Shown in pieces: positions 1 to 10,020 of a DNA stretch of 64,000 nucleotides. The stretch is from Byssochlamys sp. IMV 00236 (lineage: Eukaryota; Ascomycota; Eurotiomycetes; Eurotiales; Thermoascaceae). Location: positions 62,001 to 126,000 of the forward strand of contig MSJH02000812.1 in assembly GCA_001931875.2 (NCBI GenBank). Direction: 5' to 3'. How positions within the stretch are numbered: the first letter of the stretch is position 1; every line of letters starts with the position of its first letter. The notes under the pieces are model-generated. The model was not told the origin of the DNA. It saw only the letters and a program-made list of their open reading frames with translations, and searched no databases. The position numbers and the translations under genes are program-made.

Positions 1-440
1 GATCATCGTCAAATCGGATAATGAGTCACGTTGTTTAAAACAAAAACGGGTCCTTTTTCTTTTCTCTTACACTTGCTGGTGAAGAATAAAATGGGAGATG
101 GAGGACAAAGCAGAATTCAGGTTAGGGAGCAGGAAGGCCGATGACATACGAGACCACTGTGTTAGGTCGAATAGGTTCTTATTCGAGAAACTAGAGGGGG
201 AAATAAGAAAAGAAAATGGAACGAACAATTGAACTGTGATTACGAATGCCCTTCATCATATCCACGACCAATTCAATGCTTGGAATTGGGCTTGTTCTAT
301 ATCTATCCTGTAGGACGCATCCGCTGGATGAAGTATTTAATCCAATCGTAGGGACCAAAACGGGGTGGTTTTGTAAACCAAAAAGAAAAAAAAAAAATAA
401 GTCAACAAATATTTATATACTTTCTCCTTCAAGATATCCT
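1..440. other. Left-edge flank, no gene seen
   Basis: Stretch downstream of the minus-strand UMP-CMP kinase gene. It is AT-rich with A-runs near 390-400 and probably includes that gene's 3' untranslated region. The only long plus-strand frame here (from about 246) continues into the antisense of the kinase and looks like no known protein. Confidence 0.6.
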
Positions 441-1112
441 TTACAGCGGGTTGATTCCCTTGGCCTCAATACCCTCCCTGATACGAGCGTATACATCCTC
501 CTTCGTCCCCACCGCCTCGATCGCAACCACCTTACCCTGCTTCCTAAACTCATCCACGACCGGCATGCTCGTGTCAATAAAGGTACGGAACCGCTTCTTG
601 ATCGATTCGATATTATCATCATCCCGACCGGAAGTCTCCCCGCGCTTCAGCAGACGCGCCTCGAGCACATCCTCCGGACAGCTCAGGAAGAGCGTGAATT
701 TCGACGGCGCAACAGTCTCTTCAAAGAAAACCGCCTGGTCAAGCTTGCGCGGAAATCCATCGATCAGGAACCGAGGCTTCGCCGGCTTCTTGGTGTCGGA
801 GTCGACGCCGCTACGACGTTTGGCCAGCGTGTCAGACATGGCGTTGGACAGCAGCGCAACGGTGATTTCCATCGGCACGATCTTGCCTTCTTTGATGTAG
901 TTCCGAATCAGGTCGCCGTATTGACTACCCTCGCGGACCTGTTCGGCGCGTAGCAGGTCACCGGCAGATAGGTGCGTGAAGCCATAGTCGCGAACGAGGT
1001 TCTCGGATTGCGTGCCTTTACCGGCACCGGGGCCGCCGAGGACGAAAACGACGTCGACTTCGTCGGGGGCGAAGCGGGGAGTGTTGTTCTTGATGGAGGT
1101 TTCGGTGGCCAT
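441..1112 (-). CDS. ura6: UMP-CMP kinase (uridylate kinase)
   Basis: Single-exon gene for 223 residues. The product transfers phosphate from ATP to UMP and CMP (also dUMP/dCMP), the step after orotidylate decarboxylation in pyrimidine nucleotide synthesis, in cytosol and nucleus. Residues 26-34 form the P-loop GGPGAGKGT typical of the adenylate kinase superfamily, followed by the NMP-binding part (LSAGDLLR, then the GKIVPMEIT segment), the FLIDGFPR motif, and the short lid with GRDDD. Length fits fungal Ura6 with a short N-terminal extension of about 18 residues. The start is the first ATG of a frame that is open from there and gives the expected N-terminus. The next gene lies 60 bases upstream on the same strand, so its 3' end and this promoter are very close. 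Confidence 0.93.
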   Translation of the reverse strand: MATETSIKNNTPRFAPDEVDVVFVLGGPGAGKGTQSENLVRDYGFTHLSAGDLLRAEQVREGSQYGDLIRNYIKEGKIVPMEITVALLSNAMSDTLAKRRSGVDSDTKKPAKPRFLIDGFPRKLDQAVFFEETVAPSKFTLFLSCPEDVLEARLLKRGETSGRDDDNIESIKKRFRTFIDTSMPVVDEFRKQGKVVAIEAVGTKEDVYARIREGIEAKGINPL

Positions 1113-1171
1113 TTTTTATTTTTATTTCTCTCTTAAGGCGTAGGTAGATTGATTTCCTTTCCCCCTTTTTT

Positions 1172-1480
1172 TTACTCTGACTTAACGGCTGGTTTGGCGG
1201 TGCGAGATTTGACCAGCAGGATATATGCGCCCGTACCAACAGCGAGGAGCACAATGAACGGAACGACCTTGAATTCCGAACGACGGTTCTGCGGAGGCGG
1301 AGAAGAAGAGGTTGAGTAAGGTGTAGTAGTTGTATTCAGACGCTGGTGAAGACGAACGAGTTGTTGTTGTTGTTGGTGGTGGTGGGGCAGCGATGATCGA
1401 CCGGCGGCGGCACGGGATGAGGAAGATAGAGCTCGCAGAGACAGAGAGCTCAATGCTGGACGAGCCAGATGGATGGGCAT
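1172..1480 (-). CDS. Small mitochondrial-type single-pass membrane protein
   Basis: Predicted protein of 102 residues starting at the ATG at 1480; the frame stays open further upstream but only through a TTG. The N-terminal two thirds is rich in Arg, Ser, Leu, His and Gln and poor in acids, as in a mitochondrial presequence, with a short His/Gln run near residues 43-50. A hydrophobic segment near residues 77-92 (VVPFIVLLAVGTGAYILLV) is followed by a short basic tail. This suggests a mitochondrial inner-membrane protein, but I do not recognise the family and assign no function. It lies 60 bases upstream of ura6 on the same strand. The reading frame and composition look real; alternative is a chance low-complexity frame. 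Confidence 0.6.
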   Translation of the reverse strand: MPIHLARPALSSLSLRALSSSSRAAAGRSSLPHHHQQQQQLVRLHQRLNTTTTPYSTSSSPPPQNRRSEFKVVPFIVLLAVGTGAYILLVKSRTAKPAVKSE

Positions 1481-2398
1481 TGGGAGGATAATGGTAGGAG
1501 GAGTACAGTACAAATGCTCGTTGGGTAAGGATAGGATAGGATAGGAAGTTAGAAGCAGAGAGGAACTCCAGCAGGCGGCCCGGGGGAAAAGGTGCGGTGG
1601 CGGAACGCTGGAATCTTCAACAATTCTCCGCGTGTGGTTAGCGTAGCTATGAGATCCGTTTGATTAGCAGGAGAAGTAGAGTATACTACTATCGATGCAT
1701 CAATACTTTTGCATGCTCTAGGAAATGCATTGGTTCTGCATGCTATGGAGGGGATGGAGATGTGCTCCATATTTTGGAGGTCCTGGTGTAAGTATACAAA
1801 AGGGGCTCAGTAATAGATGGGATGCCATCAAATGAGACCTCACACACCAGAACATCTTCCCAGATAGCAGCCTTATACAGATTACAAGAGACATGTTACA
1901 TTCACTTCAGAATGAGAAAGATTTCAATCTCACATAATTAATCATAGGGCATTAATCCACACAAGACGCTGCAGCTACCCTTCACTCATACTTGACATCA
2001 GTTACCTCTCCCTCCAACCTCCCCAGATTTCATTGTGTCTGTCTCTGAATGGAAGATAATAGCCGATCTGAATAGATGAATGAGCATTCACTTGTGACGT
2101 GAAGTGCGTCCATTTGGCACATCTCTTCTCTGCTGGTACTACTTACCTTCACCCGTCTATTCAGCTCTGTTCTGTTCCTGCCTTTTACAGTCCTAATCTC
2201 TTTCTTACTCTGAACAATCATCCAACTTATTGTTGCTTCAGATATGAGACTTTGAGGATTTCATCTAATCTCACATATTGTACCTCAGCTGGGAACAAAG
2301 AACTGAAAGTGTCGTGGCTGGTGTTAATTCTGAGAAATCAGAGTGGTACACCCCGTTCTTTTTCAAGTCCAAACTCGAATATATCAACTACAACTATC
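1481..2398. other. Intergenic spacer, divergent promoters
   Basis: About 0.9 kb between the small minus-strand membrane protein and the plus-strand RG-repeat gene, so it should carry both promoters. Pyrimidine-rich plus-strand stretches occur near 2000-2030 and 2160-2215. I see no conserved frame. Confidence 0.5.
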
Positions 2399-4034
2399 AT
2401 GTGCAGACCGGTTGGTACTGTTTGTCCTTCTCTGGACTCAGCTCCGATGGAGCAAAATGATGGCCATACCCGTGGTCGCGGTCGCGGGCGCGGGCGAGGA
2501 AGAGGACGAGGACGAGGACGAGGACGAGGTCCGCGTGGGAGCCGCGGTCGAGGAGGCAGCAATGGTGGTCAGGAAATAGGAAATTTAACTCAGGTTAGAT
2601 GATTCCATTGTCTATCTTATCTGATAGATAAAATACTGATCGATCGTACAGGGTCAAAGTTCTATCAACCCGCAAAACATCCAGAATAGGGACAACCAAA
2701 ACCACACTGGACATCCGAGAGGTACGGATAGAGGAAGAGGCTCGAACAGGGGCAGGGGCAGGGGCCATGGGCGCAGAGGATCTAGAGGAAATCAACAGCA
2801 AGTCTCTTCAGTGGGTCCGTATAGATCTCTGGTCGTCGAAAAGAGACCGGAATCTCAGTCGAATGCGAGCGTTTCTGGTCGACGTGGAAAAGATACCCCT
2901 GAAAGAGGGAACTGGATGCCACGACGCAATCGTGCATCGAGAGGGAATTCTACGAACAATGATCGCGCAAGGAGATCTTCTCGAGAGAAAGGGAAAGCCC
3001 CCGTTAGACAGCCCGTGGTTGAGAATGGGGGACAAGGAAAGATGCAACACCACGGCACTGCTGTCCCTGCGAAGGAGACTATTACTCCAGTCGCCCTGGA
3101 CAAGATAGCAGAGCCATCTGGAATAGTGCCAGATACTCAATTCGACGAAATAGAGCAGGAAAGCACGTGGGAGATGTCTTCTGTCCAGGTTGAGATCGAC
3201 ATTCAGGAACCAATTGCTCCTGTCACTCAGCAAACCATCAAGGCAGTCAATCAGCCAATCCAGCAGAAGACTCTCTTATTCAGACTGCCCGGGGAACTAC
3301 GTACAAAGATCTACGAGTACATATTTGGCACCTATAGAGTCTGCATATATCGCTTCCGGGCGCCAAATACAGGAAGCTCGAAGCGCCAATACCGTCTGCG
3401 TCACACCTGTCTTCCCCCTTACCATCCGACCATCCATGACTTGATCCCAAGGACCAAATCCACTCCGGCGATCCCGAGTGCCTTGGTGTACACATGCAGG
3501 GAAATTTATCGTGAGACAGTCCTGTTCTTGTACTCGAACACGCAGTTTGTGTTCCGCTCCACCAAAGTCATCAACACCTTTTTGAGAAACACGCCCATTG
3601 TCGCACAGAACGCTATTCGGCACCTAGAGCTCAATTATATCGGATACAACGAGCCACGACTCACCGAGTTCCGCAAGTTCAAAATCCGCAGTGATCTGGC
3701 CTGGTATCTAGCGTGTAGCACCATGGCACAGAACTTTACTTCCTTGCGCGTGCTACACCTGCACATAACTATTTGGGACTGGCCGATGAAACTGGACCTG
3801 AAAGAAAGATGGGCCATCCCGTTGCTTGAATTTGCTAGAAAGGGTGGCCTCGACCATGTAGATGCGAACCTGCGCATGCACATGTTCAACACTGATCAGT
3901 TGCAGGAGGCTGCGCGCAAGCTGGAGAAAGCGCTTATGAATCCAAGGACGTATCAGATCAAAGATGACAGGCGCTTAGCTATGAGACTGCAAGGCCCAAT
4001 AAGAGCTGGAAAGGTGCTGAACATTGTTTTCTAG
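2399..4034 (+). CDS. RG-repeat protein with C-terminal 2EXR/F-box-like domain
   Basis: Two exons, 2399-2593 and 2652-4034, joined in frame, predict 525 residues. The ATG at 2447 is an equally possible start, 16 residues shorter. The N-terminus holds an almost pure Arg-Gly repeat (bases 2478-2560), and a second RG tract follows the intron (bases 2715-2790). The middle is charged and low in complexity. From about residue 270, LLFRLPGELRTKIYEYIF opens a region resembling the fungal 2EXR / DUF7730 domain: a short F-box-like helix, then a conserved block around VYTCREIYRETVLFLYSN. RG tracts usually bind RNA or are arginine-methylated; that role here is inference. No catalytic motif is visible. The same DNA read in another frame gives Asp-Glu repeats, a by-product of the hexamer repeat. 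Confidence 0.75.
2478..2545 (+). repeat. GC-rich Arg-Gly coding repeat
   Basis: Imperfect six-base tandem repeat: GGTCGC/GGGCGC units change into GAGGAC units between about 2495 and 2530. It encodes the RG tract of the surrounding gene, and unit number is likely to vary between strains by slippage. Confidence 0.8.
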
Positions 4035-4927
4035 TTGGTCGGCTGCTTCGACGCATGTTCTGGAGCATTGGACATCCCCTCGTCCTTTGATCACTCTATG
4101 CCTTGACAGCTGGATTCTGGAAGAATCCAGAGACATTGTTGAGATGAATTTACGGCTCACTATTCCCAGACTTGTTCTCTTTTACGATATCTCTTTTATG
4201 GTGCTTGTTCTATCTTCCAGGGTCAGTGGACACGTACATGAAATGTCTCCACGATAATCCCAGCAGCAGTTCGCATTGGGGTTATCCCAATTCCCATTAT
4301 GAGATTTCCCCTGTTTTCGGCTTCCAGTAATCATTCCAACCTAGCTAGTTAGTTAGCACTCGAGTATCAGCTTATCAATATTTTCCCCTGTTTTCGATGA
4401 TATACACAGAAGTAGTATTTCCATTTCCTAGAGTCGTAGACTTACTCCATTGTAAACCCTCATGAGGGAATCTACCGACATACGTATATGACAAGTCAAC
4501 GGTATTAATCAAGTTCAGAAGTTGATATGATACATCAATATACTATTGAGATAGTTCTAATCCGATCCGATCCAGACCAGTTAACTTAACTTATATACAT
4601 TGTGATAGCATGATAATACAATGCATAGACATAGACATAGAGATACAAACGCACAGAACACACATCGAAGAAAAAGAAAAGGATATAAAAAAGGCCCGTT
4701 AATAACTCTCAAGATGATACCCCCGCACCTCTCTGTAGCTAAATAGGGAAAGAATATAGGTATATATAGCTAGATAGGTGGTAAGATGGTATGTTGAAAA
4801 AAAACGCCATTCACGCCTCGTCTATGCATATAAGTGAGTTGATATGATATTACTGGTTCCAGCCCTGCGTCTCTTTTTGCTTTGGTTTTTCTCTTTTTGT
4901 TGTCTTCGACTTTTTTTCTTTTCTTTT
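4035..4927. other. Convergent intergenic spacer
   Basis: Nearly 0.9 kb between the 3' ends of the RG-repeat gene and the arylsulfotransferase-like gene. It is AT-rich and includes a short imperfect repeat of the unit CATAGA near 4623-4641 and a T-rich stretch at 4870-4929. No gene seen. Confidence 0.5.
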
Positions 4928-6997
4928 TTAATGCTGAGCAGGAGTATCAGCCGCCATGGGTGTAGTAGGGACAGTTTCCTCCAAGGGAATCTGAGCGTAT
5001 GATCGTCTAGTGCGTCGTTTCAGACAACATGAGAAACAAGCCACGATGCCGCCGGCGGAACAAGCGACGAGGACAAAGATCAAGAGACCTCCGATACCGC
5101 CGACGAAGTCGTATGCTTTGTCGGCTGCCTTTTGGGCTTCTTCCTTGTCTTCGACTTCTTCTTCGTGCTCGGACGAGGTGACGGCCATGGGGTCTTCAGG
5201 GACGGGGATTCGGTTGTCGGCGTGGTAGCCGGCCGCAGCCCAGTCTGGAGGCACGGAGCTCTCGTGCACGTCGGACATGCCCATGGGGTTTCCGTCTGCG
5301 TCGAGGGGTTCGGCGGAGATCCAGTTCATGTAGCCGTCGGCGATGAACATGGTTTCGAACCCGGCGTAGGGGACGTTGCCGATGAGGACGCGGGGACTGG
5401 CAGCGTCGGCTTGGGCGAAGAAGTTCCACGATGCGACGTCAGTTGCGCCGTTCCAGCTGACGTAGATAACGGTCGAGACGTCTGTGTCCTTGGCGCCGTA
5501 GACGAAGGCTTTGAGGGCTGGTGGTTCTGCGGGACGGCCGTGGAAGTCGTATTTGTACGCGCGGTAGGTCGAGTAACGGTCCGAGGTGAAGCGAGCTTCC
5601 ATGGCGCAGGTTCCGTCCGGGGTGAATTCGCTGTGGTAGCCTTGCTCGCTCCATCCAACGAAGATGTTTCCACTCTTGAGCAGCTGGACATTGCCGCGGA
5701 GTCGTGACAGGCCTCCGTCCGGGCGGCCGTAGCGGTGGACGACGGTGGCTTTCATGTTCACCGTGTCCAGCTGGACGATGAGAGCCGACGAGCGGATGTC
5801 ATCTTGGGACTGCTCGTCCGAGGCGTTGTTCAGGAATGAGATCGTTGTGTGGGTGCTGTTGTGTTCGACGAATCGAGCGTGATGCTGTCGATAGAAACGG
5901 AAGTCGATGAGCTCGAAATTCGACCATTTGCCGCCTAGTCGCCAGATGATGTCTCCAGTCGCTCCAGAGATGAGGTAGATGGTATCAGTAAAGCGGCAGG
6001 AGAGAAGATAATCTCCATCGGCGTTCTTGTCGACGGAGTTGACGTGACTGGCATCAGTTTGTCAGATTTTTTAAAAGGGTCCATAGAGAATTAACAATAC
6101 CAGTCATCTCAAACTTACATATAATCCCAGCCGGGAGGATCCATGACCGGGGGCTCGGGACTGGGGAAAGTACTCTCCTCCAGTGGGATGTGCCCAAGAC
6201 TTCTCCATTCGTAGACGACATCTCCCGTCGCGACATCCAACTCGACGAAGCCTCCGGTGTGCACCCATCCATGGTCATCTGGGCGACCAAGCTCACCGTA
6301 GTCCAAAAACTCCGGTCTGTACGCAGTGGCCAGAGCGGTTTTTCCACCTTCCAACACATTGAATTCATGGATATCGAACGCTCCCAGGTCGTTAGTCACC
6401 GGAACCACGTCCTCGTACTCGAGACGGCCGTCGAGAACGATGGCGCCGCCCTTTTTGTCGCCGTGCTGCTGATAACCTTGCTGCACAATGAAGGAGACAT
6501 GAGTATTGTTATCGATGTTATCGATCGCCTTGAAATCGAATGTATTCCGATTCTCGAACAGACACGACCCAGACCAGACCAGATTCTGCTTCTCGTCAGC
6601 TTCTTCTGTAGACTTCTTGTTTCGCCAGGCTCATATGCTCGCGTACCCCATCTCCATCGTAGATATGCGGGCCAACCTGGCACGGCATCCACTTCTTGGT
6701 CGGAGGTTCCATCTCCAGGACGGTATACGGGGCGACGAACCAATATCCCGGCGTCACCAGGCGTCGGTCATGGTATGTGATGTCGAATTTGGGCGCTCTG
6801 ATCTCCGGCCGCTGGAGTCGTCGTAAGCCGTTTTGTTTCTTTTTCTTGTTCTTCGCTTCTTCTTCTTCTCTTCCCGCTGGGAGAGATATGGATTGCGCTC
6901 AACTTACAGTAATAAAAGTGAGCAGATCGTCGTCCGCGATCTGAGCAGCGACATTGCGACTGAACAGAAAGGGAACGATCCACCATAGCGATATCAT
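4928..6997 (-). CDS. Arylsulfotransferase-like (ASST family) membrane-anchored protein
   Basis: Four exons on the minus strand (6997-6908, 6811-6647, 6585-6119, 6047-4928) join in frame to 613 residues. Residues 1-18 look like a signal peptide (MISLWWIVPFLF then NVAA). The body matches the fungal arylsulfotransferase / ASST beta-propeller family: a DGNLVWSG-like element, FVELDVATGDVVYEW, NSVDKNADGDYLLS and GDIIWRLGG are blades recognisable in this family. Near the C-terminus an acidic linker (EEEVEDKEEAQK) precedes one transmembrane segment (GGLLIFVLVACSAGGIVAC) and a basic cytoplasmic tail. Topology therefore suggests a secreted-side propeller tethered to the membrane. Bacterial relatives move sulfate between phenols; whether fungal members do so is not established. 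The second donor (GGG|GTACGC) and acceptor (AAGCAG|AAT) are supported by the restored motif. Confidence 0.85.
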
Positions 6998-7695
6998 TGT
7001 CGTGGAAAGTTGACCTTAACGAGGGACCGGAACAGAAGGTAAGAAGAGGGTCCAGAACACCCAACACAGCATCACCATGGATGGAGAGGAAAGAAAAGAA
7101 AGTAAGAAAAAAAAGAAGACACTCTTCCCTACAAGACCAAACAAAAACACGTAATATAACAGACGGCGACGCCGCGAGGGCGTTTTGGTATCTTCTTCCT
7201 CCTCAAGCTGGGGCGGCGTGTCTTGGCAGGTGTTTTAGAGCGGGCCGTCCGGCTTCGTTGCGACTCTTGGATGGTCAACTCTCGCCCCAGGAGTACGAAT
7301 CTCTCCGCTGATCGTTCGGCTGTCTCCAGGGGCACTGGATGACTTGGTCTGTCTGTCAATCAGGTACGAGAGTATAATTAAATAAATATATTATATTATT
7401 GACTATAACTAACTAACTAGTTATATGCCCGGTCCAGCCCCTGCAAGTGCAACGCCATGACAGTCCCCCATCTTCGCCCGCTTTTTCCAACCTCGTTCTT
7501 CTCGCGTTCTGTGGTGGAGTGATGCTTCGACCCCAGAGATCCTTATCTCCCGCCTGTGGAACTGCCTAGACGCCAAGAATGCTCCGACTGATCCCCGCGT
7601 CGTCAGACAGGGGGAAAGTTGAGAACAACAGACAATAATACCACCGTAACATGGGGTCATCATTGAACTGTTTCCAGCTGCGCTCTTTGAATCCA
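6998..7695. other. Upstream region of the ASST-like gene
   Basis: About 0.7 kb without a convincing gene. Only short unconserved frames occur. It probably holds the promoter of the minus-strand ASST-like gene and marks the start of a degenerate-looking block that continues to about 9.4 kb. Confidence 0.4.
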
Positions 7696-7908
7696 TCATT
7701 TCCAACCAGAGAAGATAGCGGTGGCGAGAATATGTCTACCAAGTTCCAACACCTTTTCGCCGTTCTGGCCAGTAATATCTCCGTGAGATGTACTGGATGT
7801 GATATTCTCCGAATAAGGAAGGCCATTGACATCTAGAACATGGCCAGTCTCCCCGTAGACATGAAAAGGAGCGCTATCTGGAGTATTGCCTCCCTGTGGC
7901 GTTGTCAT
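7696..7908 (-). CDS. Unassigned ORF, possible gene fragment
   Basis: A 70-codon frame beginning with ATG and showing normal protein-like composition (contains VYGETGHVLDVNGLPY). No extension by splicing could be made convincing, and I do not recognise it. It could be an exon of a larger minus-strand gene, a gene remnant, or chance. Confidence 0.22.
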   Translation of the reverse strand: MTTPQGGNTPDSAPFHVYGETGHVLDVNGLPYSENITSSTSHGDITGQNGEKVLELGRHILATAIFSGWK

Positions 7909-8100
7909 ACGTTATCCGTCTTCTCTGGTCTATCCTAGTGTCGTAGCTCTCAGACGATGCATCTTACGGCCTAGCGAGCATATGCCCGGGGATAGTACCA
8001 CGCAACGATTATCAATAACAACGATGGACGTCTAAATAAAAAACCCATCGACAGTCTATAAAGTTATCTAGAGTATCGCCCCTCTTCAGCCTTATCGAGA

Positions 8101-8418
8101 TCACGTCAAGTCCAAGATCTCCAATCGGAATCTACCGAGAGAGCACGCCATACCGAGAGAGCACGCCATAAGGGCCCGAACAAAAGCTGTCCAATTAGCA
8201 TCCCCATTGATCCTAACTGACATTATCTTAGTGTAAAGATACTGTACTATTGTTATTGCGGCATATTCCCTAGCTAGAACGCGGGGTGTCTGGCCGCCCC
8301 CATTATAAATAAGACGTACTTCTAGCTCGAAAGTCCGTCGATATATCGTGCCATTCGCTGTATCGAGTTGGACAACCGGCCCTGTAAACCGGTACTGTGA
8401 AGACAGACTGAGATTCAT
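8101..8418 (-). CDS. Unassigned ORF with faint dsRNA-binding-fold resemblance
   Basis: An open frame of 105 codons, extendable upstream without ATG to about 8468 (adding TVIRIENILDDA). The stretch RTFELEVRLIYNGGG followed by REYAAITIVQYLY has the spacing of the second half of a double-stranded-RNA-binding domain (beta strand, glycine turn, helix with two alanines). This is a weak resemblance seen by eye only. The frame ends just after a perfect 18-base tandem duplication that repeats six residues (ACSLGM). Probably one exon of an unresolved or decaying gene. Confidence 0.25.
   Translation of the reverse strand: MNLSLSSQYRFTGPVVQLDTANGTIYRRTFELEVRLIYNGGGQTPRVLAREYAAITIVQYLYTKIMSVRINGDANWTAFVRALMACSLGMACSLGRFRLEILDLT
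8133..8168. repeat. Perfect 18-bp tandem duplication
   Basis: The unit at 8133-8150 is repeated exactly at 8151-8168. It lies in frame inside the ORF at 8101-8418 and adds six residues without shifting the frame, which points to a recent duplication. Confidence 0.9.
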
Positions 8419-8644
8419 TGCATCGTCAAGAATATTCTCGATCCGAATGACAGTTGCACAGGGCGTGCTTCAATACTGAATTAGAGCCAATTAGCGAAGA
8501 AACAAGTCAGAAATAGAAACAGAGGACGAACCACACGCCGGAGAGAGCCATTGTTGAAAGGTCTCTAGCTGGCAAGAACCTATCTTGCCCTTAGGGGCAC
8601 AACCTGCAAACTATCTTAGTGTCGATGCTCAGAAACGATGAGTC

Positions 8645-9288
8645 TCACATAGTTACGTCCTCAACCCATGGCTGACTTTCCCCATATGCCTCAGACCATG
8701 CCTGTCGTTCAGACCTGATCTTGTCCCAGAGTCCTTCGCGAACACAAGGGCCAAGTACCATCCTTCCTGCGAACCAAACCGTTACTTTATCTGTATCCAC
8801 CTTGAGCTCTCCGCGTCGATATGCGTCCAGTACAGCGCTTATGTTTCTCATATCTTCCTCAGGCATAAGCCCCGGTAAAGCCGGAGCCGGAGAGCCGTTG
8901 CGGTATGCGTATCTTAAGACCCCAATCCTCCATATAACATCAGGATCTAGATTCTTGGGTACATCTGGATAGAAGCTAAACCCAAAGTTAATACATTTCA
9001 GATCATACTTAAAGAAGAGTCACTTACGGTGCTTGTGGTGGAATTATATGATCGATCTGATCCAGGGTCTGCCTGCAGATATCGGTATTAATTCCACGAT
9101 GTATCGATTCCTCTAACCCTGCTATTGTCTGAGCACGGTGCCTAATATATAGTCAGTCTGGCATATTCACTTTTTCAGTCGAAAACAAGACCATACAGGG
9201 TAAAATCTCTGTCGAGAATGGCCCTTTCGACTTCGATCTTCGGATACCGTTCCAACATCTCATCTATGCTCATGGTGCTGCCTTCCAT
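8645..9288 (-). CDS. Hypothetical protein, three exons
   Basis: Exons 9288-9197, 9141-9028 and 8975-8645 join in frame with good donors (GTATGG, GTAAGT) and acceptors, giving 178 residues from the ATG at 9288. The frame is open further upstream past 9369 but without an ATG there, so the true start may lie in another upstream exon. The product looks like an ordinary soluble globular protein, with no signal peptide, membrane segment or motif I can name; it is rich in aromatic residues and contains RYAYRNGSPAPALPG and TVWFAGRMVLGP. I do not recognise the family. The consistent splicing argues it is or was a gene; a lineage-specific or truncated gene is likely. Confidence 0.45.
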
Positions 9289-9369
9289 CGGTCGAGTGCT
9301 GATGGAGATACACTTCCGGTAAAAATCAAGTGTCCGCGGAAGAGGTGAGGTGAGGTGAGAGGGGAGCAA

Positions 9370-10020
9370 TCGAGGACCCGGGAAAGTTGTCAGCGCACAA
9401 AGCGAACGCCAGGTGATCTGTTAATTCATCCGTTTGCAGCAGGTTCTCTGGATCTTAATTATAAGATAGAACCTACTAGATCACTTGATTACTACCTAGG
9501 TAGATCCTTTGTATAGGTACCTATAGAGATAAATATGGGTTCAGATCCCACCCTAGAACTAGAAGCGAGCAAGGAATGCAAGAGGGTTCAAATCAGACTA
9601 TGCTCCCGTGCTATTCACTATTCGACACAAGTTAAGTCTCTGTCGTTGCTGCCTAATTGTTATTAGAGTCGTGGCTGGGAAGGTAATAATATAGAAAGGC
9701 AAGCATTCAGCCCCTCCGACAGCCTAAAGTTGACGGTATCAACCCCTCAAGATTATGTGGTCATCGTCGCAATGGTCAGGAACGTCACCCTTATCATTAC
9801 AGCCAAACTGGCGTCATTATGTCTATAATGAACATAGACTGGGTATAAAGATAGTCGCAGTTTACAGTAGAATAATCCTTTTCCCTTTTTTTGACAGTTA
9901 CCGGCGCGGCTTCCTCATCAGGAACTATATATTCGAATACTTCAGGCGAGACAAAAACTCTTTGGATAATAGGAAGCTCTTTTCCATAACGCTATACAAC
10001 AGCACTGCTCTAATATAAAG
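9370..10020. other. Intergenic spacer upstream of the BTB-like gene
   Basis: About 0.65 kb, AT-rich, with short palindromic motifs around 9493-9525 (ACCTAGGT and GGTACC). No gene or tRNA fold could be supported. Confidence 0.45.

Noticed and set aside
2343..2579. Acidic Asp-Glu repeat frame
   Set aside because: The same hexamer repeat encodes Arg-Gly in the frame that splices to a conserved domain; the acidic version has no continuation.
5132..5707. A 191-codon plus-strand frame rich in Val, Gly and Asp
   Set aside because: It is the antisense of the ASST-like gene's last exon, a GC-bias shadow.
9530..9610. Possible tRNA, because of two GGTTCA(A/G)ATC-like B-box sequences
   Set aside because: No matching A box, acceptor stem or anticodon arm could be formed around them.
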